From NCBI RefSeq assembly GCF_041415945.1, contig NZ_JBGCUS010000001.1:868001-932000 (forward strand): DNA of 64,000 bases. Direction: 5' to 3'. The notes beneath the pieces are model-generated. The model did no database searches. It had not been told where the DNA came from and saw only the letters and a list, made by a program, of their open reading frames with translations. Source of the stretch: Ancylobacter sp. IITR112 (lineage in GTDB: Bacteria; Pseudomonadota; Alphaproteobacteria; Rhizobiales; Xanthobacteraceae). Below, in pieces: positions 29,046 through 36,792 of the stretch (position 1 is its first letter; every line of letters begins with the position of its first letter). A program made the position numbers and the translations under genes.

Positions 29046-30740
29046 ATGGCATCGTCGTCCATATACAACAGCGCCACCGGAACCCAGTCACCGCATTGCA
29101 TTCATGCGATCGGAATTGGCCGCACCGGCGCATGCTACATTGAGGCGCTGCTGCGCACCGGTGAGATCGAGGATCTGCTGGCCGAAGACCCGCGTGCGAC
29201 CTGCGCGATGATGGTCGTGGACATCGGCGATCAGGACATGGCTATCGCCGTCGACTACGCGAACTCCTTCAAGCAGCGGTTGGAGTCGCGTGGCGTTTCG
29301 TCCGATCGCTTCAACTTCCAGGCCGTCGCTCTTCCCGTGCCGGGTAAGGCTGAATTCTTCGAGGGCCTTAACCGGACCCGCGAGTTCCTGAAGCTGGAAT
29401 ATCCCCGCTACTACTGGAACCCGAACTTCGAATCCTATGTGTCGCATAAGTATCAGATGCCAGAGGCCGGCAGTCACTTCCCGCGCCTTGTGGCCAAAGG
29501 CATTTATGCCAACGCGTACTATGCCGGCGAGCGCCCGATGGACGTTGCGCTTCGCAGCTTCGTGGACACGATCGAAGCATCGGCATTGCCTTCGATGGTG
29601 CTGGTTTCGTTCAGTATCGCTGGCGGCACGGGAAGCGGAATGGTCGTGGACCTCGCCCGCCATCTGTCAAACGTCAAGCTTGGCCGGAGAATTCCTGTGA
29701 TCGGCGTCGGACAGCTCGCCCATAGCGGCGACGGCGACGACGTCTACAACTGCCCGGGGCAGTATACCGCACTCAATGAGCTGGATTGCATGCTTGATGA
29801 CGACAAGAATGCCGGCGTCACGACGGTCTGGGGCGATCTCTACCGCAGCCCGTTCACCGGCGGCTTCTTTGTGGTCAACCCAGAGCACAGCTGGCAGCGT
29901 CTTACGGCCTATACGACGACCGGCGAAAAGGAAGTGCGTCACGGCTTCAAGGAGATGGTCACAAACCGCTTCGTCGCCGACTCCTTCATGCGCTTTGCCG
30001 TCATGGACTATGGACGCGTGCTGTTTCGCGCCCTCCGCCCGGCAGGCTTCACAGGCGCGCCGCACGAGACCCTTTCCTCCAAAGCCCGTAACTGGACGCT
30101 TTTCGACGTCGCCAAGCTGACCCACCCCGGCGTGCAGGTTCTTCCGGGCGAAGCCGGATCGAAGTGGCAGTCGGTCATCGCGCAGTGGATCGACTTCACT
30201 CCGCAGTACAGCGGCCTGAAAGACGGCTTCAAGACGGACTACGCCGAAGTTCATATTCATGCATCGCGGGACATGGGCTTCGAGAACATCGAAAAAGGCG
30301 TGAAGGAGATGATTTCGAAGTCCTACCTTCTTGAGGGGGATTCGACGTATCAGACCTATAATCACGAATTCTTCGATGCCTTGACGTCCTACGCCAACGT
30401 CATCCTTCCGGGCGTGGCGAAGACGGATCTCATCGCATTCTGGGAGAGCCAGAAGACCTACGACAAGCTCGACTGGGAATCCAAGCTGCTCGAGCATGCC
30501 TGGCTGGTGGATATCGGCCCCATGCTCTCCGAACCGGCGATCCGCTTCGAGGGCATGGCGGGCGAATGCATCTGGGGTTGCGCCTGCTGGGTGGTCGTGC
30601 CCTACGACCAGGTGCGCGGTGACAAGCTTCCGCCCCCGAACCGCAAGGTCATTCGGGAGGAAGGCATCGCAGCGATGACCAAGACTGTCGTCAAGACACC
30701 GGGCGGCGATGCCAAGCCCCTCGCACGGCAGCACGCGTAA
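29046..30740 (+). CDS. Tubulin/FtsZ-like GTPase B
   Basis: A 564-aa tubulin-superfamily protein. The N-terminal nucleotide loop is IHAIGIGRTGACYIEALLRTGE, and the tubulin signature AGGTGSGM lies at residues 192-199, so it should bind GTP. Downstream are HSWQRLTAYTTTG, MVTNRFVADSFMRFAV and a Cys-containing C-terminal segment (GECIWGCACWVVVPYDQ). It is much longer than FtsZ's globular core and has no C-terminal membrane anchor or FtsA-binding tail that I can see. Paralogue C at 33690 is closely related. The ATG follows CCAGAGGAGCTAAACGC. Family-level knowledge: tubulin-like proteins in bacteria form filaments in division, plasmid partition or membrane remodelling; which applies here is unknown. 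Confidence 0.82.
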   Translation: MASSSIYNSATGTQSPHCIHAIGIGRTGACYIEALLRTGEIEDLLAEDPRATCAMMVVDIGDQDMAIAVDYANSFKQRLESRGVSSDRFNFQAVALPVPGKAEFFEGLNRTREFLKLEYPRYYWNPNFESYVSHKYQMPEAGSHFPRLVAKGIYANAYYAGERPMDVALRSFVDTIEASALPSMVLVSFSIAGGTGSGMVVDLARHLSNVKLGRRIPVIGVGQLAHSGDGDDVYNCPGQYTALNELDCMLDDDKNAGVTTVWGDLYRSPFTGGFFVVNPEHSWQRLTAYTTTGEKEVRHGFKEMVTNRFVADSFMRFAVMDYGRVLFRALRPAGFTGAPHETLSSKARNWTLFDVAKLTHPGVQVLPGEAGSKWQSVIAQWIDFTPQYSGLKDGFKTDYAEVHIHASRDMGFENIEKGVKEMISKSYLLEGDSTYQTYNHEFFDALTSYANVILPGVAKTDLIAFWESQKTYDKLDWESKLLEHAWLVDIGPMLSEPAIRFEGMAGECIWGCACWVVVPYDQVRGDKLPPPNRKVIREEGIAAMTKTVVKTPGGDAKPLARQHA

Positions 30741-30802
30741 CAGCGTAGCGTCAACAAGATCGGAGCCGCCGAAAGCGGCTCCGAGCATCCGCGAGAGGCA
30801 AC

Positions 30803-31618
30803 ATGAACGACGACATTCTCCCCCTGCTGATCGAGGACGAGCCCTATTATCGAAGCACGGGCAACGAAGTGGAGCTGTTTAGCGCCGCGATGACGCGTGC
30901 CCTGCCGATGATGCTGAAAGGCCCGACCGGTTGCGGCAAGACGAGATTCGTCGAACATATGGCCTGGCGACTGAAGCGGCCCCTCGTCACCATGGCCTGC
31001 AATGAGGACATGACCGCTTCCGATCTGCTGGGCCGCTGGCTTCTCGATGCCCAAGGCACCGTGTGGCACGACGGTCCTCTGACAACAGCCGTGCGTCACG
31101 GAGCCATTTGCTACCTTGATGAGGTCGTCGAAGCACGCCAGGATACGACCGTCGTCATTCATCCCCTAACTGACAACCGCCGGATCCTGCATCTGGACAA
31201 ACGCGGAGAAGTGGTCAAGGCGCATCCGGATTTCCGGCTCGTAGTTTCCTACAACCCCGGTTATCAGAGTGTCGCCAAGGACCTCAAACCTTCGACATCC
31301 CAGCGTTTCGGGGCGATTGCTTTCGATTTCCCTCCACCGGCAATCGAGGCCGACATCGTCGCATATGAGAGCGGGGTCTCCCCTGACATCGCCGAGCGGC
31401 TTGTGGCGGTGGCTACGCAATCACGCATGCTGCGCGGCAGGGGTCTCGACGAAGGCATGAGCACGCGCATGCTCATCCATGCCGGCGCGCTCATTGCCGA
31501 GGGGATATCGACACACGATGCCTGCGCGCTCGCAATGACCGTTCCTCTTTCGGACGACATCGACCTTCAGGCGGCCCTGCGGGGCTTCGTGGAGTCCCAG
31601 TTCGGTCTCTGGCCATGA
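30803..31618 (+). CDS. MoxR-class AAA+ ATPase (NorQ/CbbQ-like), cluster copy
   Basis: A 271-aa AAA+ protein: Walker [21 protein letters not shown], Walker B AICYLDEVVEARQD, sensor 1 in [10 protein letters not shown], and the downstream helix [16 protein letters not shown] with the Arg finger region. This is the CbbQ/NorQ/GvpN branch of MoxR ATPases, which work with a VWA partner to remodel or metallate enzymes (NorQ-NorD, CbbQ-CbbO). The partner gene overlaps it by 4 bp (ATGA). It is about 60% similar by eye to the paralogue at 39009. The ATG follows GAGAGGCAAC, 62 bp after tubulin-like B. Confidence 0.88.
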   Translation: MNDDILPLLIEDEPYYRSTGNEVELFSAAMTRALPMMLKGPTGCGKTRFVEHMAWRLKRPLVTMACNEDMTASDLLGRWLLDAQGTVWHDGPLTTAVRHGAICYLDEVVEARQDTTVVIHPLTDNRRILHLDKRGEVVKAHPDFRLVVSYNPGYQSVAKDLKPSTSQRFGAIAFDFPPPAIEADIVAYESGVSPDIAERLVAVATQSRMLRGRGLDEGMSTRMLIHAGALIAEGISTHDACALAMTVPLSDDIDLQAALRGFVESQFGLWP

Positions 31619-33633
31619 TATCGACACCGCAGGCCGGAGCCCTTCAAGGTCCCTTGCTGTCGCGACGCATGGCGGCATTGCGTGCGGTCGATGCCGCGGC
31701 CCACGAGGTCGTGCTGACAGCGCTGCCAAGGCTGACAGCCTATTGCGGGCATGAAGCGGCGTTGGCCGAGGCCGTCGACTTGACTGCACAGATCGCGACC
31801 GAGGCACCCGATGCCGCGCGGGTTTTTGCTGAACGGCTTTATGGCCAGCCGGAAATGATGGCCGATGCCGCCGGTGTTCGCAGATGGACCTTGCATGGCC
31901 TGCAACGCCATCGCAACGACGCCGCGCACCGGATCGATTATTTCCGCCGCAATGACCCTCGCCCTTTCTTCGATCAAAGAGCCAGAAATGACTCTGACTA
32001 TCTCATGGAACATCGCGGTGGATTGATCCACTACCTCGCGGGATTCGGCATCGCACAACAGAGCGTCGATCTCCACGAACCGCAAGATGAGCGCGAACCC
32101 GCGCAAGCCCCGACGGCCGACAAGGAGATGATCCGTCTCCCGCGGCGCCTCGACGTGACAGAGACGGGGCAACGCGATCTCCTAGCCCGCGCCATGCTCG
32201 CACATATCGCCGCGCATCTGCGCCATTCACCACTGGCGCGAATGGCGGGCAACCGGCGCCCGATGCTGCTGGCCATGATTGCCCTGATCGAGGATGCGCG
32301 CGTCGAACGTCTCATGGCGCAGGAATATCCGGGATTACATGCTGTGTGGTCTTCTTTTTTTACGGCCAGCAAAGAAGCGTCCGGTCATGATCTCGCCGGA
32401 TTGATGGCCCGACTGGCGCGAGCACTTCACGATCCGACCTACTCCGACACCAATACCTGGGTGCGCAAGGGGCGCGAACTTTTCGAAGAGGCAGCAGCGC
32501 GCGATCTCCGCGATGTTGACGCCTTCGATTACGCCGCACGGCAGCTTTCCATCGATATCGGCAGGATGCACCTGTCATTGCCCATTCGGTCGAGGCCCAC
32601 CGTGGCCTATCGCGACGACAACGCTCTTCTGTGGAGTCCGGATCTCGCTTTGCCGGTCGATGAAGCCGCCGATGGCGACATCGAGTTGATTCCGTCGGCT
32701 GCGCGCGACGACCCGCTCCTCGCTCAGGATCTTTCCGACCTCGATCTGCGGCCTCGCTACGTTTACCAGGAATGGGACCATCGGCTTGAGGCATTGCGAG
32801 AAGACTGGACAACCGTTTTCGAACAGCCGCGACAAAATCGCGGCATCGAGGCTACGGCAAGCTTCACGCCTCCGACCCGCACCAGCCATCATGGAGCACG
32901 ACGCACCCCCGACCGTTCCATCCGCCTGACGCGCCAAGCGGAAGGCGATGAGATCGACATGAATGCGATGGTCGAGAACGTCGTACAGCAACGATCCGGC
33001 CTGTCACCTGATGGACGCATCTTCTGCCACCACTCGCGGCGGCGTCGCTCGACGGCTGTCGTGCTTCTGATGGATCTCTCGACATCGACCAATCGTTTCG
33101 TGCCGGGCAGCTTCACCAAAGTGATCGATCTGGAAAAGCAGGCGGCTGTCATGGTCGCGGAAATGCTGGATGCCGGTCGCGACCGGGTTGCGGTGCACGG
33201 CTTCTCCTCCAATGGCCGCCACGAGGTCAATTATCGGAGGATCAAGAATTTCGACGAGCCGTTTGGCCCCGGACAGCGAGCTGAGCTGGCTGCTCTGACC
33301 AGCGGCTTGTCCACCCGGATGGGTGCAGCGCTGCGGCATGCAACGACAGCTCTGGCTAAAGAGACCACCGATACCAAGGTGATCCTCCTCCTGACCGACG
33401 GCGAACCCTCGGACATCGATGTCGTGGAAGAGAATTATCTCGTGGAAGACGCGCGCGAAGCGGTTGCTCGTGCCGCGGCACGTCGCGTGCGCACCTTTTG
33501 CCTGACGCTTGACCGCCGTGCCGACCGTTACGTGCGACGGATCTTCGGTGCCCGCAACTTCCTGATCGTTGAACGGGCGTCGGCGTTCACGGCCAACACG
33601 AACAATACGCTCATGCGGCTGCTGACGCGTTAG
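31615..33633 (+). CDS. VWA-domain protein (NorD/CbbO-like), cluster copy
   Basis: A 672-aa protein with a long helical N-terminal region and a C-terminal von Willebrand A domain. The MIDAS motif DLSTST starts at residue 487, with TDGEPSDID further on completing the metal site. The mid-region LIEDARVERLMAQEYPGL is conserved with the paralogue at 36793 and with NorD-type proteins. It starts inside the AAA+ gene's stop codon, so the two are translationally coupled and should form a MoxR-VWA complex. The client is not known; candidates in the operon are the tubulin-like proteins or a cobalt-dependent partner. No membrane segment is seen. Confidence 0.85.
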   Translation: MISTPQAGALQGPLLSRRMAALRAVDAAAHEVVLTALPRLTAYCGHEAALAEAVDLTAQIATEAPDAARVFAERLYGQPEMMADAAGVRRWTLHGLQRHRNDAAHRIDYFRRNDPRPFFDQRARNDSDYLMEHRGGLIHYLAGFGIAQQSVDLHEPQDEREPAQAPTADKEMIRLPRRLDVTETGQRDLLARAMLAHIAAHLRHSPLARMAGNRRPMLLAMIALIEDARVERLMAQEYPGLHAVWSSFFTASKEASGHDLAGLMARLARALHDPTYSDTNTWVRKGRELFEEAAARDLRDVDAFDYAARQLSIDIGRMHLSLPIRSRPTVAYRDDNALLWSPDLALPVDEAADGDIELIPSAARDDPLLAQDLSDLDLRPRYVYQEWDHRLEALREDWTTVFEQPRQNRGIEATASFTPPTRTSHHGARRTPDRSIRLTRQAEGDEIDMNAMVENVVQQRSGLSPDGRIFCHHSRRRRSTAVVLLMDLSTSTNRFVPGSFTKVIDLEKQAAVMVAEMLDAGRDRVAVHGFSSNGRHEVNYRRIKNFDEPFGPGQRAELAALTSGLSTRMGAALRHATTALAKETTDTKVILLLTDGEPSDIDVVEENYLVEDAREAVARAAARRVRTFCLTLDRRADRYVRRIFGARNFLIVERASAFTANTNNTLMRLLTR

Positions 33634-33689
33634 ATCGCCTTGAAACATCTCGCAAGTTTTGACCGAACGACAAATAGCTAGGGGAATCA

Positions 33690-35042
33690 ATGATGTCCAC
33701 AGCAGACAACAAGCAGAGTTCCGAGCCGCATTGTGTCCACGTTATCGGCATCGGGCGCACCGGCGCTGTCTACGTCGAGGCCCTGTTCCGTACCGGAGAG
33801 GCCGAGGACAATCTCACTCGGGAAGGAACGGCCCTGGCGAGCCTCGTGATCGACATCGGCGACGACGATATCGAGATCGCGAATGACTATGCCCGTTCAT
33901 TTGGCGCACGCCTCACCTCACGGGGGATTGCGGCCGACAAATACCACCACGAGGCGCTGGTGCTCGATGCCCCCGACAAGGCGACGTTTGAGAAAAAGAT
34001 CGAGGCCGTGCTTCCCCTTTTTACCGACGCAGGTGGCGAGGGTCTCCTTTCGCCGTTGCCGAAGGCCTTCGAGCCGCCAAAGGCTGGTGAACACACTCCA
34101 CGCGCCGTGGCCAAAGCAATCGCCGCCTTCGGCCTTTACCTCGATGACAAGCCTGTCGCCGGCGCCTTGCAGCGCTTCGCCGACCAGGTCAAGCGCTGCA
34201 CCCATTCGTCAACCGTGCTCATAGCCTTCGGTCTCGCGGGGGGAACCGGCAGCGGGATGGCATTCGACATCGCTCGGGAACTCGCCAAGCTCGGTCTCGG
34301 CGATGCCGTTCAGCTGGTGGGCCTCGGTCAACTGAGCCACAGCGGTGACGGCGCGTATCAAAACAATCTCGCGCAGACGATGGCGATCGAGGACATCGAT
34401 CGGGCGGCGTTCGGCTCGGCGGACAAGAACGTCTTCCCTGGTGGATGCTTCATCGTTTCCACGGAGCATAGCTGGCAGCGCCTGACGGCCTACACAACGA
34501 CCGGGCTCAGGGAGGTCCGCCAGCATTTCAAACAGCTCGTTACGAACCGCTTCGTCGCCGACTCATTCATGCGCTGGGCCGTTTCCGACAAGGCCGACCA
34601 TCTGACGCGTGTCCTGGAAAAGGCCGGCGGCAAGACCATTATGTTTAACGTCGCGAAATTCAGTCACCCCGGCGTTCAGGTTCTACCGGGTCAACCCAGA
34701 TCGATCTGGGACGCCGTGCTGCATCAATGGATCAGCTTCGTGCCGAATTATGCAGGGCTCAGCGACAGCTACAAGACGGACTATGTCGAGGCTCATGTCT
34801 ATACATCGCGCGATATGCAGCACGACGTCATGATCGACGAACTCGGCGACCTACTGAAGACGATCTACCTAGGCGAGAACCGCGAAAATTATCATTCGTT
34901 CAGTTCGGAATTCTTCGATGAACTGACGTCCTATGCGAACATCATTCTTCCTTCTGTCAAAAAGGATGATCTGACCGCTTACGGCAATGCCGTGGCATCG
35001 GGAACTGCGGATGCTAAAGCAAAGGCGCTGGAACAGGCCTGA
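33690..35042 (+). CDS. Tubulin/FtsZ-like GTPase C
   Basis: A 450-aa paralogue of tubulin-like B: VHVIGIGRTGAVYVEALFRTGE at the N-terminus, signature AGGTGSGM at residues 183-190, then HSWQRLTAYTTTGLREV and FVADSFMRWAVSD. Both nucleotide-binding elements are intact. It lacks the roughly 100-residue C-terminal extension of B and ends in an Ala/Lys-rich helix (SGTADAKAKALEQA). The start at 33690 follows CTAGGGGAATCA. It is the last gene of the tubulin-like/MoxR/VWA unit, followed by a strong hairpin. A pair of intact proteins of different length suggests co-assembly like alpha/beta-tubulin, which is an inference. Confidence 0.82.
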   Translation: MMSTADNKQSSEPHCVHVIGIGRTGAVYVEALFRTGEAEDNLTREGTALASLVIDIGDDDIEIANDYARSFGARLTSRGIAADKYHHEALVLDAPDKATFEKKIEAVLPLFTDAGGEGLLSPLPKAFEPPKAGEHTPRAVAKAIAAFGLYLDDKPVAGALQRFADQVKRCTHSSTVLIAFGLAGGTGSGMAFDIARELAKLGLGDAVQLVGLGQLSHSGDGAYQNNLAQTMAIEDIDRAAFGSADKNVFPGGCFIVSTEHSWQRLTAYTTTGLREVRQHFKQLVTNRFVADSFMRWAVSDKADHLTRVLEKAGGKTIMFNVAKFSHPGVQVLPGQPRSIWDAVLHQWISFVPNYAGLSDSYKTDYVEAHVYTSRDMQHDVMIDELGDLLKTIYLGENRENYHSFSSEFFDELTSYANIILPSVKKDDLTAYGNAVASGTADAKAKALEQA

Positions 35043-35083
35043 CAATTCGGGCAAGCTCCCATGCTGCAGGCAGTGGAATGAGC

Positions 35084-35120
35084 ATTGAACCGAAAGGCCT
35101 CTCTTGCCTTTCGGTTCAAT
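35084..35120. terminator. 15-bp perfect hairpin after tubulin-like C
   Basis: ATTGAACCGAAAGGC pairs perfectly with GCCTTTCGGTTCAAT around a seven-base loop (CTCTCTT), 42 bp after the stop codon. No T-run follows on the plus strand. The stem strength and position suggest transcript-end formation for the cluster and separation from selO. Confidence 0.6.
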
Positions 35121-35201
35121 GTGTAAGGGGGAGGCTTTATTGGCGCATGCCTCCGGCCACCCTCTAAAATGGCAAACAATATTTCCCAGTAACGAATTAT
35201 A

Positions 35202-36680
35202 ATGATGATCGGACCACGCTTCGACAACAGCTACACCAGGCTGCCGGCGCGCTTCTATGCGCGTCTGGAAGTAAAACCCGTCGCTGCGCCCACACTTATC
35301 TGCATCAACGACAAACTCGCCGAAGAGCTCGGTATCGACGTTGATTTTTTGAGAAGCCCGGCCGGCTTGAACATGCTTTCCGGCTGCGCCATGCCGCCGG
35401 GAGCTGAGCCTCTAGCCCAGGTTTATGCCGGTCACCAGTTTGGCCGGTTCGTGCCCCAGCTTGGTGATGGCAGAGCCATGCTTCTCGGCGAGGTGGTCGA
35501 CCGACGCGGAGCGCGCCGTGATCTTCAATTGAAGGGATCCGGCCGCACGCCCTTCTCACGAGGGGGTGACGGTCGCGCGGCCCTTGGTCCTGTACTCAGA
35601 GAATATCTCGTTGCGGAGGCCATGACCGCGCTCGGTATTCCCACGACGCGCGCGCTCGCCATCGTCACCACGGGGGAAAACGTCCTTCGTGAATCCGTGT
35701 TGCCCGGAGCAATTCTGACGCGCGTTGCCACCAGCCACATCCGTGTCGGTACCTTCCAGTATTTCGCCGACCGCGGCGATACGGAGGCAGTCCAACTGCT
35801 CGCCGATCATGTGATCGACAGGCACTATCCGGACATTCGCCATGAACCTGGGCCCTATAGGGCGCTCATTGGTGCGGTGGCGGAATGCCAGGCCACACTC
35901 ATCGCGCGCTGGCTCGCGGTCGGCTTCATTCATGGCGTCATGAACACCGATAACATCTCGGTCGGCGGAGAAACGCTAGACTACGGCCCTTGCGCCTTTC
36001 TCGACACCTTCGATCCCACCGCCGTCTTCAATTCGATCGATCGGAGCGGACGCTATGCTTATTGCAATCAGCCGTCCATCGGCCTTTGGAACATGGCCCG
36101 CTTTGCCGAAACATTGCTCCCACTTCTCGCTGCCCGGGAGCGGGATCAAGAAGTGATCGCGCGAGAGGAAATCTGCCGCTACAGCTCCCGCTTCGATGCA
36201 GAGTTCCGCGCCGCCTTCCATGCCAAGCTTGGCCTCGGTGAGGCGCTGGACGGAGATGCGAACCTCGTTCAATCCCTTCTTTCCCTCATGGCCGATAGCC
36301 AAGCGGATTTCAGTCTTGTTTTCAGCGGCCTTGCTGGCAGTGTCTTCGGCCCGGACGCTGACGAGCCGGTTCGCACCCTCTTCAACGATCCGCTGGCCTT
36401 CGATGGCTGGGCCGCCATCTGGCGACGACGGCTTAGCGCCGAGGCCCGACCGCTAAATGTGATCCAGGAGTCCATGCGGCAGGTGAACCCGGCCTTCATA
36501 CCGCGCAATCACCACGTGGAAGCTGCCATCAAGGCTGCGGTTGAACAGAACGACTACGGTCTCTTTGATACGTTATGCCGGGCGCTATCAATGCCCTACG
36601 AGGATCGGCCGACCTTTACGGCCTATGGCAATGCCCCCGCCGCACACGAGCGCATCTGCGCTACCTTTTGCGGTACCTGA
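35202..36680 (+). CDS. selO: Protein adenylyltransferase SelO (YdiU family)
   Basis: A 492-aa pseudokinase-fold enzyme that transfers AMP from ATP to Ser/Thr/Tyr residues of proteins. Family landmarks: FDNSYTRLPARFYAR at the start, YAGHQFGRFVPQLGDGRAMLLGE, DLQLKGSGRTPFSRGGDGRAAL with the ATP-contacting Lys/Gly loop, TRVATSHIRVGTFQ, and NTDNISVGGETLDYGPCAFLD with the metal-binding Asn and Asp. It ends in FCGT, with a Cys at the position where eukaryotic SelO has selenocysteine, for redox control. Length is normal. It follows the tubulin-like cluster after the hairpin at 35084. SelO is usually chromosomal; carriage on a mobile element beside tubulin-like genes is unusual. Confidence 0.93.
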   Translation: MMIGPRFDNSYTRLPARFYARLEVKPVAAPTLICINDKLAEELGIDVDFLRSPAGLNMLSGCAMPPGAEPLAQVYAGHQFGRFVPQLGDGRAMLLGEVVDRRGARRDLQLKGSGRTPFSRGGDGRAALGPVLREYLVAEAMTALGIPTTRALAIVTTGENVLRESVLPGAILTRVATSHIRVGTFQYFADRGDTEAVQLLADHVIDRHYPDIRHEPGPYRALIGAVAECQATLIARWLAVGFIHGVMNTDNISVGGETLDYGPCAFLDTFDPTAVFNSIDRSGRYAYCNQPSIGLWNMARFAETLLPLLAARERDQEVIAREEICRYSSRFDAEFRAAFHAKLGLGEALDGDANLVQSLLSLMADSQADFSLVFSGLAGSVFGPDADEPVRTLFNDPLAFDGWAAIWRRRLSAEARPLNVIQESMRQVNPAFIPRNHHVEAAIKAAVEQNDYGLFDTLCRALSMPYEDRPTFTAYGNAPAAHERICATFCGT

Positions 36681-36792
36681 CCTCGGCCTCACGCTCACCC
36701 ACCCGATAGATGCGGTGGAACAAATTTAAATCAGATCATACTTGGTAAGTAGCGGCATTTACCTTCCTGCCTGTTTGGCTCTCATTTCATGA

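Noticed and set aside
30803..33633. CobS/CobT cobaltochelatase subunits
   Set aside because: The MoxR plus VWA layout is similar, but the sequences resemble NorQ/NorD-type proteins more, and no CobN is present.
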